In this document: positions 1 to 12,597 of the stretch, piece by piece
Layout: each line of letters opens with the position of its first letter
Numbering within the stretch: the stretch's first letter is position 1
Origin: Blattamonas nauphoetae
Lineage: Eukaryota > Preaxostyla > Oxymonadida
NCBI GenBank assembly: GCA_033064195.1
Contig: JARBJD010000007.1
Span: 310,001 to 374,000 of the forward strand
Length of the DNA: 64,000 bases
Reading direction: 5' to 3'
The notes under the pieces: model-generated
What the model saw: only the letters and a program-made list of their open reading frames with translations
The model's database searches: none
What the model was told of the DNA's origin: nothing
Made by a program: the position numbers and the translations under genes

Positions 1-290
1 ATGACGATTCCCAGTACAAAATATTGTCCACTCAGTGCCATCAAAAATGCTGGTTTGATCTAGACATTTTCTTGAAAGAGGGAGAGAGTATCGTCATTTC
101 CCGGAGAATCAGCTAATTGAGGTTTTGTCACTGTTTCTCCGAATATTGATACCTTGTCACGTAGATGAATTGATCCATTCCCAAAATAATTTTAACGTAT
201 CTCCTCATGAGTGAGGTATGATTTTTTCTTTGTACAACAGTTCTCTCTTGTATAATCGTTTTTATAGAAATCATTCACTCAAACTGTGAC
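1..290. other. upstream region of the nucleoporin gene
   Basis: No gene could be assigned. A short ATG reading frame at 207-215 is followed by a GT at 216 and an AG at 239-240. This could be a tiny 5' exon plus a 25-bp intron, but the downstream frame then stops, so it is not called. The stretch probably holds the promoter and 5' leader of the nucleoporin gene, or the end of a gene lying off the window. Confidence 0.3.
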
Positions 291-3200
291 ATGTGGTCAG
301 TATTTGGTCTGCAATCATCAACTCTTTCTCATCCCTCTCTTTCGAACCATTCTCTGTCCTTCCAGTACGAACAACATTCTAACCTTCTTCACTCTGCCAA
401 TACAACCCAGCAAGTAGTGTCATTACCACAAACACAACAAGTTGTGATGTGCCAATCAAAAGGACTAACACTCATCAATACTTCCTTCATGCATTCTTTG
501 TCCAAACGAGGTTGCTATCACAAAGATGTTGAGCCAGTCCCACTAAAGACCATCCAACAAGAAAATGTCTGTCTCATGTTATCATTGTTCATTGTTCCAA
601 TCCATTTTCTCAATAGGCGGATAAATCCATTTCTCCAGTCACGATACCCTTTGGAGCCGAAGCAACTGCCATTTGTACCGTTAATACAGGACAAACATGG
701 ATCGCAATTGCCTTCGCTGATCCACAAGATTCAAACCACAGCGTCATCGCCATTTTCGAAACCACAGAACTCACCCGACTGTCTCAACAATGCCAATCAC
801 CGTCTTTCGATCCTGCCACAGAAACAGTCAGATGTTTCGCTGCAAAATTCCCAACTCAAGCGATCACCCTCGAATTCTCAATCGTCGATCCGAGGGATCC
901 TTTCCACTCAATCGGGATTCTCGGTCGGTCTGGAGATCTTTTCTTTCTATCACGAAATGTGATTGAGGAACACATTGTTGATTTACCATTTTCGAAAGTT
1001 GTTCATGGCAATGAAACACACACAAGACTGTTACGAGCACCAGAGCAAACGAACATCATTGCTTTCACATTCCTTCACCAAGTTGGAAACGAAAATCAGG
1101 GACAATCGCCCGCTTACGCAACTTCACGTTCGGATGGTAGCATTATTCTCCACAATTCGACAATTTCAACCGATCAATTCTCTGTCCCGTCTTCTGTCCT
1201 CCTTGAAGGTTTGTCTGCGCGACAACAGCAGTCACTCACTGGAGATTCCCCCGCCACATACCTCTTGCCTGTTTCGCTGTACAGTTATCCAGCTGCCGAT
1301 GCCTCAAGTCAACTCTCGCCAACCCTCTTTGTGTGTTATTCACAAGTTCCTTTCTCGGATCAATTCAAGAGCAACGTACCCCTCTTCAATCTTGACCCAA
1401 ACATCCTACAATTCCCAAAAGGTCAGAAATATGCAATCACACCAGTAATCGCGGTCGATCTAACTGATCCTCTTGTGTTCAAGAATTTGAAGGTTGATAT
1501 CCTTCCAAATCCGTCTCCCAGTCAACAAGCCATCTTGAGACATCGTTTCATCTTCACACCAATCTCAAAACTCGGAATGTTAATCATTGGGTCAACGACT
1601 TCAAAACATCTCCGCTTCATCCACGAAATTCCCCCCTCCACCCCCACAGCCCGTCCTCAATGGGAACATATCCGCGTGGACGATGTGTCGGATACTGCAG
1701 CTCTCTTAACATTGGATTTTGATGATACAACACCGACAGGTCTCACAATCCTCTTCGACTCCACGCTCACTGTCAATAATTCCGTTCTTCCCGACGCTCC
1801 CGTTCTAAAAACACCAAATACAGATTTTTTACCGGTTCATTCAAAGACTTGTTCAATTGATACGCCTGCTGACACTCTACTCTTCACCCACAAGGAATCA
1901 GAGGCAGAACCGCTGTTGGTGTACACGTCAGCCTTCGGACAGATCGGGGGAATCATGATTGTCAACTTTAACCTCCCAGTTTCTAGAAAAAGATGGATTT
2001 CTGGATCAACTCGATCTCACCAGAATGGAAGTCTAGATTCGTTGAAATTAGAGCCTTTGGTATGCTCACATTCATCAAATGAGGTGACGCCCTACCCACA
2101 AATGTCATCATTCCCATCACCAGCAAAGGATCTTCATGCCTTTGGGCCGAAAAGCAATCAAGATTCAGAGAATGCCAAGAAAACACAGACAGGTGGGTTT
2201 GCAAATCAACAAACTGGAGGATTTGGACAGACACAACAAGGTGGTTTTGGCAACCAGCAACAAGGAAGTGCGTTTGGCAATCAGCAATCGAACACTGGTG
2301 GTGGATTTGCGAATCAGACACAAACTCAACAGGGAGGAACAGGGGGAGGATTCGGAACACAACAGAACCAGCAGGGTGGATTTGCGAATCAGACACAAAC
2401 GCAACAGGGAGGAACAGGAGGGGGATTTGGAGCACAGCAGAACCAGCAGGGTGGGTTTGCAAATCAACAAACTGGAGGATTTGGACAGACACAACAAGGT
2501 GGTTTTGGCAACCAGCAACAAGGAAGTGCGTTTGGCAATCAACAATTGAACACTGGTGGTGGATTTGGCAACCAACAGCAGATTGGAGGAGGAGGGTTTG
2601 GAACTCAACAACAGAGTGGCTTCGCGAATCAACCAAGCGGAGGATTTGGCAATCAACAACAAGGCAGTGCATTTGGGAAACCAGGCGGGACAACAGGTGG
2701 TGGTTTTGGGACTCAGCAGCAAAGTGGATTTGCGACACAACAAGGTGGAGGATTTGGCCAACAGAATCGTGGGTTTGGCACAAACACAGGAAGCGCATTC
2801 GGAAATCAACAACAGGGCAGTGCGTTTGGAAACCAAGGGGGAGTAGGAGGAGGATTTGGGAATCAGCAGCAAAGTAGTTTTGTGAAGCAGATTGTAACAT
2901 CAATCCCAAGTACCTCTGCCTCTTCTAATTCATCGATCACGAAACAGAATGTAACATCAATCCCAAGTGCCTCTGCCTCTTCTATTTCATCGATCACCCA
3001 ACTATCATCGAATGCGAGCTTCCCAACTCCATCTTTGGGTATTCCTACTGCTGGAGACCTGAAGAAAGAAGAAAAGAACTTATTCAATCAGAACACAACT
3101 CAAAACGTCTTCCTACAGAAAACTAACCAAATCATCCAATCTCCCGTCGGCGTTACGAATCAATCGACACCAACTCCAACAATTCTGGATCTGGATGACA

Positions 3201-6200
3201 CTCCTCTCAACTACACCACAGTCGTCTCACCTTCAGACATGAATAAACTTCTCTCTCGCTTCTCCCAATCCATCCAACACGACTTTTCTTCTCTTTCATC
3301 GAATTATACTTCGTTGGCGACGGTTACGAGAAGAATCGAGACACAAACATTCGCTGTGAGTGCACTCGACGAATCTTACTCCAAATTTCAGCAGGATCAA
3401 ACTTTTGACAATGACTCCAACATCCATTCATTCATTTCTGTTGCCAATTCTCGATTGAAGCAGATTGATGAGATTCTTGAGAGCCTGTCTATGAATCACA
3501 ATGTGTTTGGTGGAGGACCATCTCACGCTACCCAAGAGATACGGACACGACAGGAGCTACAGGCTCAGCGACACAGAAATATATCAATTCAGAAGAAAAA
3601 GGAGAAAGCGAGAATTACATCACCAGACATTGAATCGAATGAATCGAAACTGTCCCTCTCCATTTCATCCAGAGATTCGGACAATTCACAATCAATTCTG
3701 GACACACTGACACAACAGCAGGACTCTCTCCGAGCTTCGGAATATGAAGAATCTCGAAAAAAAGAGAGACTCCTCCAAAAACAACGAAATGCGATGAAAT
3801 ACAAAACAATTCCGTCTCAAACACAGAAGGAGCCAGACAGACTGGACAGAAAGAAACAGGTTGTTCACTTCCCAACCAGCTCGAAGACATTGGTCTCGAA
3901 TTCGTCAGAGAAGCATATGACGGGGCAATCCACACCGGAGCTGATTCAAAAAGAAGGAATAAATGGCGAGAGTGGGAAACGAACACCGGTTTTGCAGGCT
4001 AAACCACACCCTGTGGTTGTCATGGCGGATACGACGAACGAGAAGGTGAAAGAGAAGACAAAAGACAAAGAGAGGGAGAAAGAAAGAGAGAAAGAGGCCG
4101 ATAAACCTTTCAAGACGAGTGCATCTCCAACTCTCTCCGATTCCTCAACCGGCTCTCATTTATTCGGCGAAACGATGCGTTTCACGAAATCGACAGCTCC
4201 CACACCAACCAATACCTTCGGAACTCTCCCACAACCCAAACAGACAGCTGAGCCTCCAATCAAATCTCCTCTTTCGTCAATTTCGGGAGCAGGAACGACA
4301 CAAGCACCGTCAACGTTTGGAAATGCCAAATCGAATGTGGGTCAAACCCAAAATTCATTCACGCAGAGTTCAGGATTTGGATTAACAGCTTCAGAACAGA
4401 CAACAAAACCAAAAACTGCTATTCCATTCGCAAACACAATGACCGCAAGCGATGCAAAGCCCACACAACAGAAATCGGCTTTCCCAACTGCAACATTCTC
4501 GAAACCTGATATCACCGTAGTTCCACCAGCAAATGCAGGATTTGGGACAGGAAGTGGGTCGTTCGGAGTATCGACACAACCAAAAGCTGGAGCTTTTCCA
4601 TCCGCGTTTGGGTCATTTCCATCAGCAACAGCGAATACGAGCGTACAATCGCAGAACGATGGAAAGAAGACGACACATGAAGGGAATACATTATTCTCAA
4701 CATCTTCGCTCACTGCACCTGCTCCAACACAACCAGATCAGACGGCTAAGCCACCAGAATCGATAACGACGGCAATCAGCACTCCAGAGAACACACCGAC
4801 TGCCGAGAACAAAGCAGGATTGGACACAATTTCGAAAACACCGATGCAGAGTGGAAAGACACCAACGACTCTCTTCTCAACTACCGCTCCTCTCACAACT
4901 CCCCAACCAACAAGGAACACAACTGGATTTGGTCAAGTTCTTCCGAAAACAACAGGTGTTGGGATGACAGTGCCGAAGCAATCAACTTTCGGTCAGCCAC
5001 TTCCCAAACAGACCGGGTTTGGGCTAAGCGGGACTGGTCAGAAGAGTATATTCGACAAACCAGCAACAGAAACACTGCAGACGAATTCAACGACAACTCC
5101 ACTCGCATCACCGACACAAACAACAGGCTTACCAGAAGGTTCACCTGCCGACTCGCCTCCAGCGATACAGCAATCTCCTGCGACGAGCGCTGAAGCTCCA
5201 TCATCGATTCCAAAACAACAAAGTGGATTTGGAGGGACAGGAATGGCTGGACAAACTCAGACACAACCACAGACTGGTGGTTTTGGGAATACACAAACAG
5301 GATTTGGGCAGCCGAAAGCGAAGCAAACAGCGTTTGGATCACAAGCAGCAACACAGCCGAAACCAGAAGCACAAACACCTCAGTCAGCGTTCGGCCAAAC
5401 ACAGCCTCAGAATACAGCCACTCCAACAACCTTAACAACTCCACAAACACCAGCTGTCGGTGGAACTGGAGGATTTGGATCGACACAAACGGGCCAACAA
5501 CCAACACAGACACCATCAGCGTTTGGACAGAGTTTGACACAGCAAAGCACACCGGGTGGATTTGGGAATCAGCAGCAGATGGGAGGGACAGGAGGGGGAT
5601 TTGGAACACAACAGAATCAGCAAGGTGGATTTGCGAATCAGACACAAGCACAACAGGGAGGAACCGGAGGAGGATTTGGACAAAATCAGACACAAACACA
5701 GACAGGTGGGTTTGCTAATCAACAAACTGGAGGATTTGGACAGAAACAGCAACAAGGTGGTTTTGGCAACCAGCAAAAAGGAAGTGCGTTTGGCAATCAG
5801 CAATCGAACACTGGTGGTGGATTTGCGAATCAGACACAAACTCAACAGGGAGGAACAGGGGGAGGATTCGGAACACAACAGAACCAGCAGGGTGGATTTG
5901 CGAATCAGACACAAACGCAACAGGGAGGAACAGGAGGGGGATTTGGAGCACAGCAGAACCAGCAGGGTGGGTTTGCAAATCAACAAACTGGAGGATTTGG
6001 ACAGACACAACAAGGTGGTTTTGGCAACCAGCAACAAGGAAGTGCGTTTGGCAATCAACAATTGAACACTGGTGGTGGATTTGGCAACCAACAGCAGATT
6101 GGAGGAGGAGGGTTTGGAACTCAACAACAGAGTGGCTTCGCGAATCAACCAAGCGGAGGATTTGGCAATCAACAACAAGGCAGTGCATTTGGGAAACCAG

Positions 6201-6664
6201 GCGGGACAACAGGTGGTGGTTTTGGGACTCAGCAGCAAAGTGGATTTGCGACACAACAAGGTGGAGGATTTGGCCAACAGAATCGTGGGTTTGGCACAAA
6301 CACAGGAAGCGCATTCGGAAATCAACAACAGGGCAGTGCGTTTGGAAACCAAGGGGGAGTAGGAGGAGGATTTGGGAATCAGCAGCAAAGTGGATTTGGG
6401 AATCAAACTGGGTTTAACCGTCCTCAAGGTGGAATGGCACAACAGATGGGAGTGGGAGGGTTCGGACAATCTACGTTTGGAGGGCAGCAGGGCGGTGGGG
6501 GAGGGTTTGGGAATCAACAGCAGGGGGGATTCGCTAACCAGCAGGGCGGAGGATTTGGACAACAGCAGAATCAAGGGTTTGGAGGAGGTTTCGGGAATCA
6601 GCAGCAAGGAGGTGGATTCGGAACACAACAACTCGGAAACATGGCAAGTAATTTCCGGATTTAA
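291..6664 (+). CDS. NUP214: Nup214/Nup159-like FG nucleoporin
   Basis: Peripheral nuclear-pore component; in the family it sits on the cytoplasmic face and docks the mRNA-export helicase through an N-terminal propeller, while FG repeats bind transport receptors. Suggested exons are 291-299, 366-566 and 617-6664, giving about 2085 residues in frame; the first intron (66 bp) is a multiple of three and may be retained. The N-terminal third (to about 2080) is beta-propeller-like. Its last strands contain LPDAPVL, followed by a hydrophobic strand, matching the LPPAPVL region of vertebrate Nup214. Two dense GFG/FGNQQQ blocks (2190-2880 and 5220-6640) flank a charged coiled-coil middle (3230-4110) and a sparse FG stretch (4120-5200). 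Family assignment rests on this domain order plus the propeller end. The start codon is uncertain. Long open frames on other strands here are repeat shadows. Confidence 0.7.
2262..2875 (+). repeat. FG-block copy 1 (intragenic duplication)
   Basis: A 614-bp stretch encoding GGFGNQQ-type repeats. It recurs 3516 bp downstream in the same reading frame and reads as identical by eye. Homology continues upstream with a few substitutions (for example one base at 2261 versus 5777) and stops abruptly at 2876, where this copy reads SSFV and the other SGFG. This is a recent internal duplication or gene conversion within the nucleoporin. Confidence 0.8.
5778..6391 (+). repeat. FG-block copy 2 (intragenic duplication)
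   Basis: Second copy of the FG block at 2262-2875, offset 3516 bp. It lies in the C-terminal FG domain and runs on into further GFGNQQ repeats to the stop at 6664. Sequence identity extends to silent positions, so selection on the protein alone does not explain it. Confidence 0.8.
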
Positions 6665-6903
6665 TTTCATTTCATAACTCGCTTTGAAGAGCTCTTTGAC
6701 TTAACAATAAACAACCGTGCATCAGGTCATATCTTTCCTGACTCTTTTGAGCTTGACCATTCCGTCTCTTCAACAACCCGTCCACTTGGCCAACTTTACA
6801 GAGATGAAATCATGATGAAGTCTCAAAAAAAGACGAGAAATGTTCCAAAACAAAGAGTCAATGAAAATTAACAAACAATTTGAGTTAAAGAGATTCAAAT
6901 TAA

Positions 6904-9900
6904 TCAGTTCAGTGTTCGCTTGCAGTTTGGAGCTCCACAAGTACATTTGACCTTTGTTTCTTCCGGTTCGTCACTGAACTTATAGTCGTACGTGATCTCC
7001 TCTCCCATGTAGATCTTCCTTTTCGCGAAAATGACGACTTTCCTTACTCCATCGTCGTTTATGATCTCGGCAAAACAGTTCGGGTCACACGAGTGGTTGA
7101 TGTAACGTGCATTGTTTCCTGTCTTTGTGGCATCAATGATGCAGTACGGATCCACCTGGAAGAGATACGACGATGGATTACCCTGCTGAATGTACAGATT
7201 CTCTCTCTTCTGAGCGACTGAGCTTCGGATCACTTCCCCAACATACTCAACCACCACGTGTCGTTCTTCAATGTCCACCATAGCATACAATCCCCAGTCG
7301 TGGATCTTACTTCGTTCAAACGCAACTGGCATCTGTCGAAGTGAGAGCGACGTGGCGCTTGGATGGATGATTGGTGGTGCAGGTGTGCCTTTATCAGTGG
7401 ACGAGTACCCAACGACCATTGCTGTTGGCGAAAAGAACTTTCCTTCAGGATGCTTTGGTATCCCTGACCCCAACGGAAGATATTCAATGAATGGTTCTGA
7501 TCCTCCCTTCACTGTTTTGTTCCGTTCCTGGTCAACCACAAACTCTCCATCCGGTCGCGAAGTCTGTGGACCCTGATTGAACAAATAACTTTGTGGCCCA
7601 GTCAACGATTCAAACGTCGGCGAGTACACCAAAACTGGATCTTCAAACTGCTTCAGAAGCATTCCTCGACACATGTTTAGAGTGAAGGGGCGGCATCGTT
7701 GACATGAGCTTTGTGCTTCCTGTTTGATTTGTTCAAGACGGCGACGTTCGGAGATGTGAGGACGGGGTGTTGATCTGTTTGATGTCGAACGCGGAACTGG
7801 TGATGATGTTCGAGACTGTGGTGGTGTGGTATTTCTTGGAATAGAATCTGGTGTGAATGCACGCTTTTGTAGAATTCTCGTTATTTGGTTGTCTATTTCA
7901 GTATTTTCCCCTGTCGGCCATGTCAGTGCGTTCCATTTCCGGGGAAAAACCGACGTGAAATTCGAAAATGTTGAAGGCTGAAGGGTTGGACCAACCTCAT
8001 TTTCAACTTCAGCGAGAAGCGGCTGCATCGGTGGGTCTTCGATTGGTTTCATGACTTCATCGTCCAATTTCTTTCTTTGACCCATTTGCTCGTCAGGGCG
8101 AAGATCTCTCATCAATCGATCTCGAAGGTCTTCAATCATTTCCTCCCTCCTCCTCTCCAACATCCCAACAAACTCACCAAGTTCCATCGACATGTGACGT
8201 GTGGGATCAAATGATGGAATGGACATGAATGGATGAGTTGGATGCGCCAGAACGAACTGCCGAAGATGTTCAATTGTGTTCAGTGGAACACTCGACCCCG
8301 AGAAGTACATCGGCATCCCAGGTGGAGGTGTGACGAACGGCGGTTCCATATCTTCGTTCATCGGAACAAATTTCTCTTCGTCGATGGCCTGGATGACCTG
8401 ATGATCTCGATACCGCTCAAGAGCATCATAGTCAAGTGATGTCCAATCAATCTTTGCGTTCGCATACGGTAGCACTTTGTTCAAACTCATCTGTGAATCC
8501 TTCTTCTTTCCAGCGCCGAGCGTCAATCGACGCCTGCTCGAATTCGAGCGATGACGAGCCGATTCTCGATCAAGCAGCTTTTTGTCTCGCATGAACAGAT
8601 TCAGTGCATATGGCATCTCATAAACACTCGACATATCAGGCCGATTTCCCACCCCCAGCTGCTGGACCACATCTGGAAACAGATCCTCGAGTGGCAGGCC
8701 CGCATTCTCCGCTGCCACAACAAGTGCCAGTTTGTCGTCTCGTAGATCTTCTTCGTCAGTGTCTTTCACAAGAAATCGAAAGTGAAGTGGTTCCATGAAT
8801 TCTTGTTGACGACGATATTCTGCTCGCGCTCGTTGTGTTGCTTGTGACACTCTTCCCGATCCAATTCGGGGAGTTTTCAATCGATCATGAGTGTTCTTGT
8901 GTGGACGTCGAGATGTGGAAAGCCGCTCTGCTTTCGATTTCCCTTCTTTCTTCGCTCCCTTGTCTTCTCTCATCCAATCATCTCCATCTTCTCCAACGCT
9001 GTCATCGTCAGGTTCAATTACCTTCTTTCCTGATCCAACTGGTCGTCCAATTCTTCCTTTTTCGAGATCACTGAATGTTGCTTGGCTCACCCCTTTCCGA
9101 TTCGGAGAGTTCGACGGTGAGATCTGGTCTCCAACTTCCACAATTCTCGAGAAAGACGGTGTGCCATTTGGTGTTGATAAGAATCCAGAACTCTCGTCAT
9201 CACTCCCATACTCCGTCACTCCTCGGCGATACGTCTCAGCCCCTTCTTCGTGTTCCGTGAACACTCTCCGTCCCGTTTCTCGTTCTTCATCCTCTTCCTC
9301 CAACGATTGTAGCCGCAGCTCTTTCTTTGTCAGCTTTCGGCTTCTTCCTCCCTTGACTTTTTCCGACATCAAAAGACCTGACAGTTCTCGACTCACTTTT
9401 AGTTTCTTCTTCTTTCCATTTTGGATGTAGTCCTGATCTTTCTTGTTGTCTGTGGATGATTCACTTGTCCCCATCTCATCCCGAACCCCACTCTCAGTCG
9501 AAGTATCTCTGTCCCTCAGCATCTCAGACCGCTCAGTTTTATAGTGAAGGCCGATCGGCTCTTTCTTCTCATCATTGTCTTCTCTTTCGTTATCTTCTGT
9601 CCTTGGACGTCCTTTCTTATTTTCCTGTCGCGCTTGCTCTTTTGCTCTGGCTTTCTCTCGCTCTCTCTCTCTTGCTTTTTCTCGCTTCATTTCCTTCTTT
9701 TGTTCAAGTTCTCTTCTCTTCTCTCTTATCTTGTCGGCTTTCACTTTTGATGCAATCTCTCTTTCTCTCCTCTCTCTTTCTTCCTCTTCCGCTTTCTCTC
9801 TCTCCCTTTCTTGTTCCATCTCTTCTTCATGTTGGATCTGTTCAATTTCTTGCTCGATCTCAGTTTCTCGTTCAGATAGGTCTTTCTTCTGGACCAAGAT

Positions 9901-12414
9901 TTCTGTGATGCTCTGACCAAGTTTCTCAAAGAATCGTGTTCGAAGGACCAATTTCATCGCTTCCATTCGTTGCGTCGCATTCATATCTTCAAATTGACGA
10001 ATCTCATTTCTTCCATGTATCCGATTTTCAATCCGAATCCCATGCGAAATAACCCCATTTGGAGGCGCTGATTTGGCCTGTTTCTGTTTCACCGCATCTC
10101 TTTCTAGAAGCCGAAGTCCAGCATCAATCGTAAGTGTCCCATCATACAAATTCCGTTTTTTTCGACTTTCCATTTTCTTTTCAAGTGCCTCCGACAAGTT
10201 GAGGTTGAATGAATCCATGTTGAAGTCAGATGCCCTTTGTACTTCCCCAGGGCTCCTTGACAACTGCTCATGCATTTCGATCGAGCGATCGACATATCGA
10301 TCGCTTGTCTGTTCGGTTCTCGACTCCATCTTGTATTCTATTTTGGGCTCGAATCGTGCTTCAAAACTCGGCTCAGTATGCATCTCATGCCTTTGTTCAG
10401 TTCTTGGTTCGTGTCTTTGTTCGGCTTTTGGCTCGTACCTCTGCTCGGATCTTGGTTCGTGTCTTTGTTCGGTTCTCGGATCATACCTCTGCTCGGTTCT
10501 TGACTCATGCTTCTGTTCAGTTCTCGGTTCGTGTCTTTGTTCTGTTCTTGAATCGTATCTTTGTTCGGTTCTTGGCTCATGCCTTGCTTCACTTCTTTGT
10601 TCCATGTTGTGTAGTTCGACTTTTGGTTCCATTTCTGTTGGTTTTGTTGTTTCAACAAAAGGAATCGAAAAAAGTTTTTCACGGTCTCGGGGATCTGAAA
10701 TCAGCGCATATTCGTTTCGGTCACCTCTTTGAGATACAGTTCGCTCATAGTGTGAATTTTTATCGCTTTTCATTGATCTGCTTGGTGAATGTGACATTTC
10801 ACGACGTTCTGAGATTCGAGAATCTGAAATATCATTTCGCCCAATGTATCTACTCTTCCCTGACGAAGATAGATCAGTTGATTTCCGATAATTCTCTTCT
10901 GCCATTGAATCTCGATAAGAATGGCGCGAGCTGTTCGCTTGATGATAATTTGCACTGCTATCCATCAAATATGATCGACCTCCTCTTATATCAGTATTTT
11001 CTTCCATTTGGTGGTGATAATATTCACTCTCATTGGATTTTCGTCGTCCTGTGATCGATGTCGTTTGTTTCGAATCTTCCGAGATCCTATAGCGACGATC
11101 TTTCCCCCAATCGACAGCTCCAAACCAGTGATTGGTGTGAATATTTCGGTCGATCATATCAAAGTATTGCGAGAAAGGAACTCGAGGATCTCGTCCGATT
11201 CGAGAATAACGATGATCTCGCATCATCCCAAACCCTCGACTAGATCCCAGTCCTGCTCGCATACCTCCCATATCTCCCATCATTCTTGAACGCGATGGCG
11301 TAAAGCCCTCGTCTCGTCGGTATTGGTTTGAGAAATCTGTTCGACTTGGTTCTGTGCGATAAGATCTTCCCGCACTCTCTTCCCATCGATAAGATGAATG
11401 CCCTGAATAGTCACGTGGTGATTGTGATGGGCCGTCATGAGACGTTCCAAACGGAAGATGAGGTTGGCGAACGAGTCTGTTATCTTGCGCTTCACCTGTA
11501 ATAAAGGGATGTTCCAAAAGTTCTGATGCTGTTGGTCGTTTTGCTGCATCATATGTGAGACATTTCTCGATAAAGCTCACAAAAGTACTCGAGTAAACTC
11601 GGGCTAGATTTGGATTGAGAAAAATGTCTGGTCGTGATGATCTGATGTATGAAACCACTTCGCGAGGCGTAAAATTTGAAAATGGTGCCATCCCATGATA
11701 TAGTTCCAATGCAGTGATCCCCATCGACCAGATATCGATTGCCGTGGTGAGTGGTACTTCGGGTCTGAAGTATTCAGGTGCAAACCAGCTTGGTGCACTG
11801 AAGTAATGGGGGTCAGACGTTCGATAATACATTTCATAGAGAATTCCAGTCGTTCCAACATCATCTAGAAAGAATTTTCCTGCTCCATCTGAGAGAATGT
11901 TTCCTGCCTTCACATCTCCATGAATCATCTTCCGTCCATGAATTTCCTTCAATCCCATCAGTCCTGCTTTGATGATCAATGGAATGTGTTTTTCTTTCAT
12001 ATTTGTGTTGATACTACGAAGTCCAATCATCGAATCATCTGGGACGAGAATTCAGTAAATATAGGAGATGATACTTCAAAAAAAGAATAAACAAGGAAGG
12101 TATTGTTGCACAATCCATAGTGATGATCGGGAGACAAATTGTTGAAGTACACGAGTGGTGAACGGGATTGGCGAGTTTATCAGTGTTCGAAGACGATCCT
12201 ACAAGCAAAATAAGCAAAAATGGACGAAAATTACCTGAAATTCTTGCAATCTGCTTCCTATTTTATGTACCGGTATCAGCTTAATCGTTAAATACTGCTT
12301 TGTTTCGATCAGTTCTGCCTTGTAGATTGTCGCAAAGGTTCCACTCGAAATTGTATTCAGGAGAGCGTATGCACTGCTTCTTGGTGGATATACCTCTTCA
12401 GGATCTGTAGTCAT
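6904..12414 (-). CDS. STE20-type kinase fused to SET1/KMT2-type SET domain
   Basis: Exons 12412-12235 (start ATG 12412-12414), 12198-12093 and 12038-6904, with introns of 36 and 54 bp, give 1806 residues. Residues about 10-290 are a protein kinase: glycine loop ISSGTFATIYKAE, beta-3 lysine in YLTIKLIP, catalytic loop IHGDVKAGNIL (STE20-like VKAGN; HRD Arg replaced by Gly), DDVG for DFG, and APEYF for APE. A long disordered part follows, with EPRTEQRH-type tandem repeats and a Glu/Arg coiled coil. The C-terminus (about 1660-1806) is SET1/MLL-like: SKIHDWGLYAM, RYINHSCDPNC, GEEITYDYKF and post-SET CTCGAPNC, with an upstream n-SET-like segment. The SET part should methylate histone H3 (K4 in this family). 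The long last exon has no stop, so the fusion is genuine at DNA level. The gene is divergent from the DUF6064-like gene, about 180 bp away. Confidence 0.85.
10330..10610 (-). repeat. tandem 8-residue repeat in the kinase-SET protein
   Basis: About a dozen degenerate 24-bp units encode variants of RTEQRHEP / RTEQRYDP in the linker between kinase and SET domains. The units stay in frame and vary at third positions. This is a coding low-complexity repeat, not an intergenic array. Confidence 0.8.
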
Positions 12415-12597
12415 TTTTGAGGTGTGATGGATTGTGCAATGGGCCGAGCGAATGGATCTTTTTCCCATCTCTCTCACAACATTTCTGCAAAAAAGGGTGA
12501 AACTCATCGATGTTAATTTGTACTTCTGATTTTCTTTGTTGAGACTCTGTATTTCAACACTTTCCACTGATCAAATTGGATCGAAGGGTAATAAATT

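Noticed and set aside
207-240. Mini exon plus 25-bp intron upstream of the nucleoporin
   Set aside because: The joined frame stops after a few codons, and 25 bp is below the shortest intron supported elsewhere in the window (29 bp).
2165-2872. Long minus-strand and other-frame open frames inside the nucleoporin (also 5516-6670)
   Set aside because: They are shadows of the FG repeats: leucine/serine-rich translations of the same repeat DNA, duplicated in step with it.
10330-10610. Regular 24-bp direct repeats that could look like a CRISPR or satellite array
   Set aside because: Units are contiguous, in frame, and lie inside an open reading frame in a eukaryote; there are no spacers.
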